DNA of 64,000 nucleotides from Flavobacterium frigoritolerans (GTDB lineage: Bacteria; Bacteroidota; Bacteroidia; Flavobacteriales; Flavobacteriaceae), in assembly GCF_025847275.1 (NCBI RefSeq), contig NZ_JAOZEV010000005.1, forward strand, positions 124,001 through 188,000, given 5' to 3'. The notes below the pieces were generated by a model, which was not told the origin of the DNA, did no database searches, and saw only the letters and a program-made list of their open reading frames with translations. The translations under genes were made by a program, and so were the position numbers. Within the stretch, counting starts at the first letter, position 1, and every line of letters begins with the position of its first letter. Shown piece after piece: positions 8,279-16,347 of the stretch.

Positions 8279-8331
8279 TAATTGAGAAATACGATTTTTA
8301 TTTTATTTGAATAACCAAATTAATGTAGCTA

Positions 8332-9432
8332 ATGTCTGAGCAAGATTTATTTTATTTATTAGCACTACAAAGTGTTGAAGGAGTGGGAGATATAATGGCA
8401 AAAAGGTTGTTATTGCAATGTGGTACCGCTGAAGATATTTTTAAAACAAAACCTTCACAACTTTCTTTAATTGAAGGTGTTGGAGCAGTTTTATTAAAGA
8501 ATATTAAAGAAAAATCAATTTTTGAAAAAGCACAAAAAGAATTCGATTTTATAGCGTCAAATGACATTAATGTAACGTTTTTTGACGAAAAAAACTATCC
8601 CGACCGATTAAAACATTGTATCGATGCACCAGTTTTATTATTTAGCTCAGGAAATATTGATTTGAAGAATAAAAAAATCATAAGTATCGTTGGAACGCGA
8701 CAAATCACATCATACGGAATGGAATTTTGTAAAAAACTAATAGAAGATTTGGCTCCTTTAGATCCTGTTATTGTAAGCGGTTTTGCTTATGGAGTGGATA
8801 TTGTTGCGCATCAATTGGCAATTGAGAATAATCTTCAGACTATTGGTGTTGTTGCACATGGTTTAAATCAAATATACCCTAAAGCGCATAAAAAGTATGT
8901 TGCTCAAGTGGAGCAAAACGGTGGTTTTATGACTGAATTTTGGAGTTCTTCCAATCCTGATAAAGAAAATTTTGTGCGTCGAAACCGTATTGTTGCAGGG
9001 ATAAGCGAGGCTACAATAGTAATTGAATCTGCTGATAGAGGCGGCTCACTTATTACTGCCAACATAGCAAATGATTATAATCGAGATGTTTTTGCAGTTC
9101 CAGGGCGTATAACCGACAAATACAGTCAGGGTTGTAATAACTTGATTAAAACTCAGAAAGCAAACGTACTGACCAATGCAGCCGATTTGATTTATATTTT
9201 GAACTGGGACGTCGAAAACAAGCCAAAACCAATACAGAAACAACTATTTGTTGAATTAGAACCTGATGAACAGAAGATTTATGATTATTTAATAAAAACA
9301 GGTAAAGATTTGATGGATACTATTGCTTTGAGATGTGATTTTCCGATTTATAAAATCTCAGGATTGCTACTAAATATGGAACTTAAGGGAGTTATTCGTC
9401 CTTTGCCTGGGAAATTGTTTGAGGCGATTTGA
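8332..9432 (+). CDS. dprA: DNA-processing protein DprA
   Basis: 366 residues, standard length. An N-terminal helix-hairpin-helix-like part (VEGVGDIMAKRLL, IEGVGAVLLKNI) leads to the Rossmann-type DprA core: IVGTRQITSYG (about 119-129), VSGFAYGVDIVAHQLA, VVAHGLNQIYPKAH, TEFWSSSNPDKENFVRRNRIVAG, ESADRGGSLITANIA and the FAVPGR strand. A winged-helix-like DML1 domain ends the protein (about 300-366). DprA binds incoming single-stranded DNA and loads RecA during natural transformation. recA lies nearby on the other strand but no other competence gene is in the window. Confidence 0.95.
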   Translation: MSEQDLFYLLALQSVEGVGDIMAKRLLLQCGTAEDIFKTKPSQLSLIEGVGAVLLKNIKEKSIFEKAQKEFDFIASNDINVTFFDEKNYPDRLKHCIDAPVLLFSSGNIDLKNKKIISIVGTRQITSYGMEFCKKLIEDLAPLDPVIVSGFAYGVDIVAHQLAIENNLQTIGVVAHGLNQIYPKAHKKYVAQVEQNGGFMTEFWSSSNPDKENFVRRNRIVAGISEATIVIESADRGGSLITANIANDYNRDVFAVPGRITDKYSQGCNNLIKTQKANVLTNAADLIYILNWDVENKPKPIQKQLFVELEPDEQKIYDYLIKTGKDLMDTIALRCDFPIYKISGLLLNMELKGVIRPLPGKLFEAI

Positions 9433-9494
9433 TTTTTATCTGATTACGATTTAATATTTAGCTAGCTCTTTTTATCTAAACTGTTCATGAAACT

Positions 9495-9510
9495 ACTAAA
9501 TCGATTTAGT
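9495..9510. repeat. 16-bp perfect palindrome
   Basis: ACTAAATCGATTTAGT lies between the convergent dprA and trpS genes. It could serve as a weak hairpin or binding site; no T-tract follows. Confidence 0.4.
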
Positions 9511-9523
9511 GAGATTGTTATAA

Positions 9524-9561
9524 CAAAAAAACCTGCAAAATCTTTAGGAGACTTTGCAGGT
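9524..9561 (-). terminator. trpS terminator
   Basis: Stem ACCTGCAAA / TTTGCAGGT (with further pairing TCT/AGA). On the minus strand it is followed by seven T residues, 23 nt past the trpS stop. Confidence 0.8.
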
Positions 9562-9583
9562 GTAATATTTATTTTTAATTTTT

Positions 9584-10555
9584 CTAGTTAAACCCTAGTT
9601 TTACTCGTACTCTCTCCAGAACTTCATTAGCAATAACGGCTGCTTTTGAAGCTCCTTTTTTAAGTAAAGCATCTACTTCGTCCAGGTTATTGATGTAGTA
9701 ATTGTATTTTTCTCTTTCTGTTTTGAATTTCTCAGTAATCAATTCAAATAAAGCTTGTTTGGCGTGACCATAACCATAATTCCCGCCTAAATAATTCGCT
9801 CTCATTGCAGCAATTTGATCTTCATTGGCCATAAGAGAATAAATTGCAAATGCATTACAAGTATCAGGATTTTTTGGTTCTTCAAGTGGTGTACTATCAG
9901 TTTCTATACTCATGACTTGTTTGCGTAATGCTTTGTCATCTAAAAATATATTGATGAAATTATTTGCTGATTTACTCATTTTTCCTCCGTTTGTTCCAGG
10001 AATCAACATACTGTCTTCTTGAATTTTAACTTCAGGAATTACAAAAGTTTCACCCATTTGGTGGTTAAAACGTGAAGCTACATCACGAGTAATTTCTAAA
10101 TGTTGCATTTGATCTTTTCCAACAGGAACAAATTCAGCATCATAAAGTAAAATATCTGCAGCCATTAACATTGGGTAAGAGAATAAACCTGCGTTTACAT
10201 CATCAAGACGATCCGCTTTATCTTTGAATGAATGTGCTAAAGTCAATCTTTGAAATGGAAAAAAGCAGCTCAAATACCAAGTCAATTCAGTTGTTTGTGT
10301 AACATCAGATTGTCTGTAAAAAGTAACACGGTCAGTATCCAAACCAAAAGCAAGCCAGGCAGAAGCAACGCTAAAGGTATTCTCTCTTAGAGTTTTACCA
10401 TCTTTTATTTGTGTAATCGAATGCAAATCAGCGATAAACAAAAATGATTTGTTTTCGGGTTTGTTAGATAATTCGATTGCAGGAATAATTGCTCCCAATA
10501 AGTTGCCTAAATGTGGCGTTCCAGTACTTTGTACGCCTGTAAGTATTTTTGCCAT
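9584..10555 (-). CDS. trpS: Tryptophanyl-tRNA synthetase
   Basis: 323 residues from MAKILTGVQSTGTPHLGN, the usual start and length. The class I signature HIGH is represented by PHLGN (about residues 15-19) and the KMSKS loop by GGKMSKSANN (about 191-200), both intact; DLHSITQ and LLYDAEFVPVGKDQMQH are typical of the family. The enzyme charges tRNA-Trp. The frame stays open a further 82 codons to 10801, but that extension is the translation of a repeat element and is not part of the protein. Confidence 0.95.
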   Translation of the reverse strand: MAKILTGVQSTGTPHLGNLLGAIIPAIELSNKPENKSFLFIADLHSITQIKDGKTLRENTFSVASAWLAFGLDTDRVTFYRQSDVTQTTELTWYLSCFFPFQRLTLAHSFKDKADRLDDVNAGLFSYPMLMAADILLYDAEFVPVGKDQMQHLEITRDVASRFNHQMGETFVIPEVKIQEDSMLIPGTNGGKMSKSANNFINIFLDDKALRKQVMSIETDSTPLEEPKNPDTCNAFAIYSLMANEDQIAAMRANYLGGNYGYGHAKQALFELITEKFKTEREKYNYYINNLDEVDALLKKGASKAAVIANEVLERVRVKLGFN

Positions 10556-10569
10556 GCTAAATTTTTTTC

Positions 10570-10877
10570 TTAACCGCAAAGTTCGCAAAGTTTTACGCAA
10601 AGTCCACAAAGTTTTTTGTAAAGTTTTCTTAACTGATAAGTTCACAAAGAATTTAGCACTAGATAGAATAAAAGTTGTTTTGGCTTTGTTTATAATGCAA
10701 CGCTGATGAAACTGATTTACAGAGTAAAGAAGCGGATTAAAACGGATTTTTACAAACAATCCCGATTCCGAAATGACTTGAAGAAAAAAAATCCGTTTCA
10801 TTAGCGTTCCTTTCGTTGCTTTTTTAGCTAAAATTCTTTGCGAACTTTGCGTAAAACTTTGCGCTCTTCGCAGTTAA
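10570..10877. repeat. Intergenic inverted-repeat element with GCAAAG-rich ends
   Basis: The left end (10570-10602) begins TTAACCGCAAAGTTCGCAAA; the right end (10836-10877) is its inverse (its reverse complement begins TTAACTGCGAAGAGCGCAAA, then TTTTACGCAAAG). The two share most of about 33 bp. Between them lie GATGAAACTGATTTACAG and a further inverted pair around AAACGGATTTTT and AAAATCCGTTTC. The element fills the gap between the divergent trpS and acyltransferase genes. No transposase is present; it looks like a non-autonomous dispersed repeat. A shorter relative is at 52736-52824. Confidence 0.65.
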
Positions 10878-10900
10878 TTTTTTAGCATGTAAATTCTTTT

Positions 10901-10932
10901 TTGCAAAATTCACTTCTGTTTTCTTACTTTTG
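10901..10932 (+). promoter_or_regulatory. Promoter of the first acyltransferase, very close to its start
   Basis: TTG (10901-10903), 21 bp, TACTTTTG (10925-10932), five nt, then ATG at 10938. The start point is expected at or near the start codon. Confidence 0.55.
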
Positions 10933-10937
10933 GGTTT

Positions 10938-11735
10938 ATGAAAGGAATTAAAATTGTTTTTTGGGTTATTTGGCGTATTTGGTTTTATGTTTTAATGGCC
11001 ATCCCAATATTGGTAATGTTCCCATTTTTAGTGTTGTCGATTCTTACCGAAAGTGGATATCCGTATTTTTTTAGAATGGCAAGAATTTGGGCAAAATTCA
11101 TCCTTTTCGGAATGGGTTTTTACTACAAAGTAGAGAAGGAGCAAGCTCTTGATCCTAAAAAAAGTTATATGATTGTTGCTAATCATACTTCGATGACTGA
11201 CATTATGCTCACGTTGGCAATTATTAAAAATCCATTTGTTTTTGTTGGAAAGAAAGAACTTTCTAAGATTCCTTTGTTTGGTTTTTTCTATAAAAGAACC
11301 TGCATTTTAGTGGATCGAAAATCTTCAAAAAGTAAAATGGATGTTTTTAACAGGGCTCAAAAACGTTTAAATCAGGGATTGAGTATTTGTATTTTTCCTG
11401 AAGGAGGAGTTCCTGATGATGAATCGATTGTTTTAGATGAATTTAAAGATGGCGCTTTTCGTTTGGCAATTGAACATCATATTCCGATTGTTCCAATCAC
11501 ATATGCTGACAATAAAAAACGATTTTCTTACACTTTTTTTAGTGGTAGTCCGGGAAAAATGAGAGTAAAAATCCATTCGTTTATAGAAACTACAACGCTT
11601 CATCCCGAAGATAGAAAAGACCTTCGCGATCAAGTCAGACAACTGATTTATAAGCAACTATTAGTTTTTCGCAAAGACAAAACCTTTAGAGAAGATATTG
11701 TTTTGCAAAACGAACAGTCTGGTATTAATTCTTAA
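10938..11735 (+). CDS. 1-acyl-sn-glycerol-3-phosphate acyltransferase-like protein
   Basis: 265 residues. Hydrophobic N-terminus (about 1-35, membrane anchor), then the PlsC core: NHTSMTD (HX4D catalytic motif, about residues 81-88), GKKELSKIPLFGFFYKRTCILVDR and FPEGGVPDDES, where the usual FPEGTRS is changed after FPEG. It should acylate a lysophospholipid or a related acceptor at the inner membrane. A second PlsC paralog with the standard FPEGTRS motif is at 48727, so this copy may prefer another substrate such as an ornithine or flavolipid precursor; that is inference. Confidence 0.85.
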   Translation: MKGIKIVFWVIWRIWFYVLMAIPILVMFPFLVLSILTESGYPYFFRMARIWAKFILFGMGFYYKVEKEQALDPKKSYMIVANHTSMTDIMLTLAIIKNPFVFVGKKELSKIPLFGFFYKRTCILVDRKSSKSKMDVFNRAQKRLNQGLSICIFPEGGVPDDESIVLDEFKDGAFRLAIEHHIPIVPITYADNKKRFSYTFFSGSPGKMRVKIHSFIETTTLHPEDRKDLRDQVRQLIYKQLLVFRKDKTFREDIVLQNEQSGINS

Positions 11736-11745
11736 AAAGTAAATT

Positions 11746-11874
11746 TTAGGCTATCGATGAATGATTTTCTGTGAAATAAAATTCATGACAATTCTTAATT
11801 TTCTTTTTGTTATCCAGCGTTTTTGGAATAACGTTTCCAGTTTCTTCTTCATCTTTTATGTTTAAAAAATTCAT
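11746..11874 (-). CDS. Possible small protein of 42 residues
   Basis: An open frame from ATG to TAA encodes MNFLNIKDEEETGNVIPKTL, then a Lys-rich middle and the end FYFTENHSSIA. The composition is charged and soluble rather than random AT-rich, and codon use looks like that of neighbours. It lies downstream of the recA terminator on the same strand, with no clear promoter or ribosome binding site. I do not recognise a family. It could be real or chance. Confidence 0.35.
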   Translation of the reverse strand: MNFLNIKDEEETGNVIPKTLDNKKKIKNCHEFYFTENHSSIA

Positions 11875-11953
11875 ACAAATAAGCTTTTTAAGGCTTAAAA
11901 CCAGGTATTCTTTATATAGATGTCATTTATTGAAAAAGGTTGCGTAAAAAGCA

Positions 11954-11986
11954 TAAAAAAACCCGAAAATATTTTCGGGTTTTTTA
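11954..11986. terminator. recA terminator, near-symmetric
   Basis: Perfect hairpin ACCCGAAAAT / ATTTTCGGGT (11961-11980) flanked by A-run and T-run on both sides, starting 4 nt after the recA stop on the minus strand. It can also stop transcripts coming from the plus-strand acyltransferase. Confidence 0.9.
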
Positions 11987-11989
11987 TTT

Positions 11990-12997
11990 TTAGGCATTTG
12001 CCAATTCTTTGATATGTGCTTTTATCTTAACTTCTAGTTCATCTGCTAATTCAGGATTATCTTTAATTAGTGATTTTACTGCATCACGACCTTGTCCTAA
12101 TTTAGTTTCACCGTAGCTAAACCATGAACCTGCTTTCTTAACGATTTCAAATTCAACAGCTAAATCTAAAATTTCTCCTGTTTTAGAAACTCCTTCTCCG
12201 TACATAATGTCGAATTCAGCAGTTTTAAATGGTGGAGCAACTTTATTTTTAACGATTTTTACTTTGGTTCTGTTACCAATTACATTGTCACCGTCTTTGA
12301 TTTGAGATGAACGACGAATATCTAAACGTACTGAAGCGTAGAATTTTAATGCATTACCACCCGTTGTTGTTTCTGGATTTCCAAACATTACACCAATTTT
12401 CTCTCTTAATTGGTTAATGAAAAATACAGTACAGTTTGTTTTACTAATAGTTCCTGTAAGTTTACGAAGTGCTTGTGACATTAAACGAGCATGAAGACCC
12501 ATTTTTGAATCTCCCATTTCTCCTTCAATTTCACTTTTTGGAGTTAACGCTGCAACAGAGTCAATTACAACAATATCAATTGCTCCTGAACGAATTAAGT
12601 TCTCAGCAATTTCTAGTGCTTGTTCTCCATTATCTGGTTGAGAAATAATTAAGTTCTCGATATCGATTCCTAATTTTTCAGCATAATTTCTATCAAAAGC
12701 ATGTTCAGCATCAATAAATGCAGCAATTCCTCCGGCTTTTTGAGCTTCGGCAATAGCATGTAATGTTAGTGTAGTTTTACCAGAAGATTCTGGTCCGTAT
12801 ATTTCTATAATTCTTCCTTTAGGGTAACCGTTTACACCCAAGGCTAAATCAACTCCTAAAGATCCTGATGAAATTGTTTCTACTTCAACAATGGCTTTAT
12901 CGCCCATTTTCATCACGGTTCCTTTTCCGTAAGTCTTATCAAGTTTATCAAGCGTAAGTTGTAGCGCTTTTAATTTGGCTTCTTTCTCTGAACTCAT
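11990..12997 (-). CDS. recA: Recombinase RecA
   Basis: 335 residues from [13 protein letters not shown], the usual start in flavobacteria; an in-frame ATG eight codons upstream (13021) adds only Lys/Glu residues. Walker [11 protein letters not shown], Walker [24 protein letters not shown]1/L2 loop regions ([32 protein letters not shown]) and the C-terminal [21 protein letters not shown] segment are all intact. It promotes homologous strand exchange and LexA-type SOS signalling. A terminator follows directly. Confidence 0.98.
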   Translation of the reverse strand: MSSEKEAKLKALQLTLDKLDKTYGKGTVMKMGDKAIVEVETISSGSLGVDLALGVNGYPKGRIIEIYGPESSGKTTLTLHAIAEAQKAGGIAAFIDAEHAFDRNYAEKLGIDIENLIISQPDNGEQALEIAENLIRSGAIDIVVIDSVAALTPKSEIEGEMGDSKMGLHARLMSQALRKLTGTISKTNCTVFFINQLREKIGVMFGNPETTTGGNALKFYASVRLDIRRSSQIKDGDNVIGNRTKVKIVKNKVAPPFKTAEFDIMYGEGVSKTGEILDLAVEFEIVKKAGSWFSYGETKLGQGRDAVKSLIKDNPELADELEVKIKAHIKELANA

Positions 12998-13162
12998 CTC
13001 TTTTTTTTCTTTTTCTTTCATCTAAATTTTTATAACTCTTTTATATAAAATCAATAAAGTATTAACTTCTTGATTTGATTTGTATTGGCATGTAATCGAC
13101 GTAAAAATACTTCTTTTTTTTGAAGTTGCAACTGGATTTATTTTCTCTTTTGGAGATTATTT

Positions 13163-13672
13163 TTATACAAATAATGCTCTAAGTTCTGTAGCATCTTCAG
13201 GCTTTATTTTTCCTGCCAATAACAAACTTAGTTGTTTACGGCGTAGTGCAGCTTCGAAACGTTGTTTTTCAAGTTCTGTTTCAGGCTCAATTGGCGGTAC
13301 TTCAACGGGTCTCCCTGTATCATCAACTGCGACAAAAGTATAAATTGCTTCGTTGGCTTTTGTACGAAATCCTGATTCCCGATCTTCTACCCAAACATCA
13401 ATAAAAATTTCCATAGAACTTTTAAAAGATCTTGATACTTTTGCTTCAATTGTTACAACGGCTCCAAGCGGAATCGCTCTGTTAAAAGCAACGTGATTTA
13501 CAGATGCAGTAACTACAATACGGCGTGAATGTCTTCGGGCAGCAATACTTGCAGCACGATCCATTCGGGCTAATAATTCTCCACCAAAAAGATTGTTTAA
13601 AGGATTAGTTTCGCTCGGTAAAACCAAATCGGTTAATATTGTTAAAGATTCTGAAGGATGTTTTGGTTTCAT
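13163..13672 (-). CDS. Acyl-CoA thioesterase, YciA/ACOT hotdog family
   Basis: 169 residues, one hotdog domain. NPLNNLFGGELLARMDRAAS carries the family pattern with the catalytic Asp after ARM, followed by VVTASVNHVAFNRAIPLGAVVTI and SFKSSMEIFIDVWVED. The last 45 residues are a charged tail (PPIEPETELEKQRFEAALRR). It should hydrolyse acyl-CoA thioesters in the cytoplasm. It is transcribed toward recA with 166 bp between them; a TACATTTG -7 box on the minus strand at 13745-13738 may drive it. Confidence 0.85.
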   Translation of the reverse strand: MKPKHPSESLTILTDLVLPSETNPLNNLFGGELLARMDRAASIAARRHSRRIVVTASVNHVAFNRAIPLGAVVTIEAKVSRSFKSSMEIFIDVWVEDRESGFRTKANEAIYTFVAVDDTGRPVEVPPIEPETELEKQRFEAALRRKQLSLLLAGKIKPEDATELRALFV

Positions 13673-13806
13673 TGTAATTATTATGTTGTTGATTTTTAAC
13701 GCTTTAATTATTAAGTATTAAAATTTATTATTTGGGTCAAATGTAATCAATAATTAGAATTCTTAGAATGTAAGTTTTCTTAGATTTTTGATAAATTATT
13801 AAAGCA

Positions 13807-14769
13807 CTAATCTATTCGTTCTCCTTTGATGTTCAAAGAGAATGTTTCTCCGTTAAGTTCAACTTCTACTCTTTCTCCACAAAAGCAAGTCATAGAATCG
13901 TATTTAAACGGAATGATTACATCTCCTTTTCTATTAATTAATCCCCATTTATTTCCAATACTTGCTGGTGCATAATCTCCTTCGAAGGCATAGATAATAT
14001 CATATTTTAATGGAATTACTTCTTTGCCTGTTGTGTCTAGGTATCCTGATTTTCCGTTAAGAGTAACTTGCGAGATGTTTTCTTCCAGGCCAAATATTTT
14101 GTCGTATTTTAACGGGGTAATTTCCTTTCCTTTGGCGTTAATTAACCCCCATTTATCTTTATTTCCAACTATTGCTACTCCCTTATCAAAACCGAAAGCA
14201 TCATCGTATTTAGGTTGAACAATCTCTTTTCCGCTTCTATCTACAAATCCTGTTTTGTTGTTAAGTACAACCATCGAAAAATCTTCTTTAACACCATATA
14301 TTTTATCGTATTTTAATGGGGTAATTTGTTTTCCGCTTGTGTTAATTAAGCCCCATTTTCCGTTTAAAATAACAATTGCTAAGCCATCTTGAAAAACATA
14401 TACTTCATCATATTTGGGCGAAACTATTTCTTTTCCATTTTGATCTATAACACCATGTTTATGCCCGATTCTTATAACAAAAAAACCGTCTTTTGGCGAG
14501 AAAATTTCATTGTATTTAGGTGCCAAAATTTCTTTTCCAGTTAAGTCAATAAAGCCATATTTATTGTTTGTAACTACAATGAAAAAACCTTCTTCGGGAG
14601 CAAACATTTTGTCATATTTGGGTTCAAGGATATAGTTGCTATCCTCATCGATTAAACCCCATTTTTCAGTTTCGGGATCTAAATATGCTTCTTGTGCTAT
14701 AGTTTTTGTTTGAAATACGAATGCTATTAAAAGCAAAAGTAGGTGTTTGTTTAATTTTAAATGATTCAT
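13807..14769 (-). CDS. Secreted WG-repeat protein (copy 2)
   Basis: 320 residues with a signal peptide (LLLLLIAFVFQTKTIA-QE). The mature part is about nine repeats of roughly 30 residues of the WG type: KWGLIDEDSN, KYGFIDLTGKEI, KHGVIDQNGKEI, KWGLINTSGKQI and so on, each with PKYD/PLKYDKI. WG repeats are thought to form a beta-propeller-like or solenoid fold, often in Bacteroidota periplasmic or surface proteins of unknown role. It lies 11 bp after the paralog at 14781-15854, in the same operon. Confidence 0.8.
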   Translation of the reverse strand: MNHLKLNKHLLLLLIAFVFQTKTIAQEAYLDPETEKWGLIDEDSNYILEPKYDKMFAPEEGFFIVVTNNKYGFIDLTGKEILAPKYNEIFSPKDGFFVIRIGHKHGVIDQNGKEIVSPKYDEVYVFQDGLAIVILNGKWGLINTSGKQITPLKYDKIYGVKEDFSMVVLNNKTGFVDRSGKEIVQPKYDDAFGFDKGVAIVGNKDKWGLINAKGKEITPLKYDKIFGLEENISQVTLNGKSGYLDTTGKEVIPLKYDIIYAFEGDYAPASIGNKWGLINRKGDVIIPFKYDSMTCFCGERVEVELNGETFSLNIKGERID

Positions 14770-14780
14770 AAAATTAGGTT

Positions 14781-15854
14781 TTAATTGTAAGGCGTTTGTT
14801 CTCCTTTAGTATTAATATAAAATTTCTTTCCGTTAAGGATGGCTTCTGTTTTTTCTCCATTAAAAGGAGCTATGTAATTATATTTTGGTGCAACTATCTC
14901 TTTTCCTTGCTTATTAATAAATCCATATTTATTGTTTAATATGACAGTGGTATAATCGCCAAAATAGCCTATTTTATCGTATTCTACAGGTGTGATTTCT
15001 GTGCCTTTTTCGTCTAACAATCCTGTTTTATTATCAATTTCTACTTGAATAATCTTTCTGTCATTAGTAGTTTCCGCAGGATAAACCATATCATATTTTA
15101 AAGTGGTAATTGCTTTTCCTGTTTTGTCTATTAAACCTTTTTTTGAGTCTATACTAATTATAAAAAGATCATTTATTGGGTTGATCTGATTGTATTTTAA
15201 AGGAGTAATTTCTTGTCCAGACTTATCAATTAATCCCGACTTGTTGTCAATTCTAACTATGGCATTCCCATTTTCAAAATCAGTAACACTATCATATTTT
15301 AGGGGTGTAATTTCAGTACCGGATGAATTTATAAAGCCAAATTTATTATTAGAAAAGACATAAGCGAATCCTTCTTCAAATTCACCTATTGATTCATATT
15401 TCATCGAAATAATTTCCATTCCACTGCTATCAATTAAGGTACATTTTTTATCTATACGCATTACCGCAAATCCATTATGAAATTCACTCACAACCTTATT
15501 ATATTTGATTGGTGTAATTTCTTGTCCAGATGCATTTATAAAACCAATTTTCTTGTTTTGTTTTACATATGCGAATCCTTCTTTAAACTCAGATATATCA
15601 TCGTATTTAGGTGCCACAATTTCTACTCCATTTTTGGTTAGTAGACCTAATTTCTCATTTAGGGACACTACAATCAGGTCATTTTCAATGAACTCCATTG
15701 TGTCATACTTCGCTGTAATAAGGATGTTTCCGGCAGTATCTTTTAATCCAAATTTCCAATCCTCGATATAAAATTCCTGAGCTGTAGCTTTAGAATAAAA
15801 AGATAAAATAAGAAAAACAGGAAAAAATAATTTTTCTAAATTTAAGGTCTTCAT
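14781..15854 (-). CDS. Secreted WG-repeat protein (copy 1)
   Basis: 357 residues with signal peptide (FFPVFLILSFYSKATA-QE). About ten WG-type repeats follow (FGLKDTAGN, KLGLLTKNGVEI, KIGFINASGQEI, KSGLIDKSGQEITPLKYN), where the Trp is mostly replaced by another residue. It is the paralog and probable first gene of a two-gene operon with the 320-residue protein downstream. Both end in a similar sequence (NGKKFYINTKGEQ and NGETFSLNIKGER), showing that the pair arose by tandem gene duplication. Function unknown. Confidence 0.8.
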   Translation of the reverse strand: MKTLNLEKLFFPVFLILSFYSKATAQEFYIEDWKFGLKDTAGNILITAKYDTMEFIENDLIVVSLNEKLGLLTKNGVEIVAPKYDDISEFKEGFAYVKQNKKIGFINASGQEITPIKYNKVVSEFHNGFAVMRIDKKCTLIDSSGMEIISMKYESIGEFEEGFAYVFSNNKFGFINSSGTEITPLKYDSVTDFENGNAIVRIDNKSGLIDKSGQEITPLKYNQINPINDLFIISIDSKKGLIDKTGKAITTLKYDMVYPAETTNDRKIIQVEIDNKTGLLDEKGTEITPVEYDKIGYFGDYTTVILNNKYGFINKQGKEIVAPKYNYIAPFNGEKTEAILNGKKFYINTKGEQTPYN

Positions 15855-15958
15855 GATTTATAAGAATAGCGTAGCAGTTTAGTATAAAAATTAATACTTA
15901 ACTTTTTTAATGTTGTTATTTTAGTGTAACAATAGTATTAGATTAAAGCTTTTTTGGT

Positions 15959-16342
15959 TTAATTCAACCAATAAACTGCAACAACTGCTGGTATAAAGTA
16001 AATCGCAATTGTTCTTGCTCCATCATAATCTTTGGCTAATCTTTGCCCAAAAAGTAACATTATTAAGGTAATACAAGAGAATATTGCACCATAAAATCCA
16101 AATTCTCTTCCGCTGTTTAAAAACAATTGAATTGATCCTACAATACAAAGAATCCCTGATATTAATTCTAAAACTAGGATATTAAATAAGGCAAGTGGGA
16201 CTTGGTTTTTTAGTTGAGTTTTTGCAAAGTGTTCTTTTAACCAGCTGACATTATCTTTCCAATAAAAAATTTTGTCGTAACCTGATTGAATGAATGTAAC
16301 AGCTAAGAATATTAAAATAAGGATTGAGGCAATGTTGTTCAT
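15959..16342 (-). CDS. DoxX-like small membrane protein
   Basis: 127 residues with four predicted membrane segments (ASILILIFLAVTFIQSGYDKI, LALFNILVLELISGILCIVG, GFYGAIFSCITLIMLLFGQ, TIAIYFIPAVVAVYWL). The SGYDKI motif at the end of the first helix is typical of DoxX-family proteins. The family function is not settled (quinol or thiol redox links have been proposed). It starts 5 bp after the holB stop, so it is the second gene of that operon. Confidence 0.7.
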   Translation of the reverse strand: MNNIASILILIFLAVTFIQSGYDKIFYWKDNVSWLKEHFAKTQLKNQVPLALFNILVLELISGILCIVGSIQLFLNSGREFGFYGAIFSCITLIMLLFGQRLAKDYDGARTIAIYFIPAVVAVYWLN

Positions 16343-16347
16343 CTTTT

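Noticed and set aside
10558..10801. 82-codon N-terminal extension of trpS
   Set aside because: It translates the repeat element; the family start MAKILTGVQ is at 10555.
13080..13343. Plus-strand frame over the thioesterase start
   Set aside because: Overlaps a clear thioesterase gene; no recognisable product.
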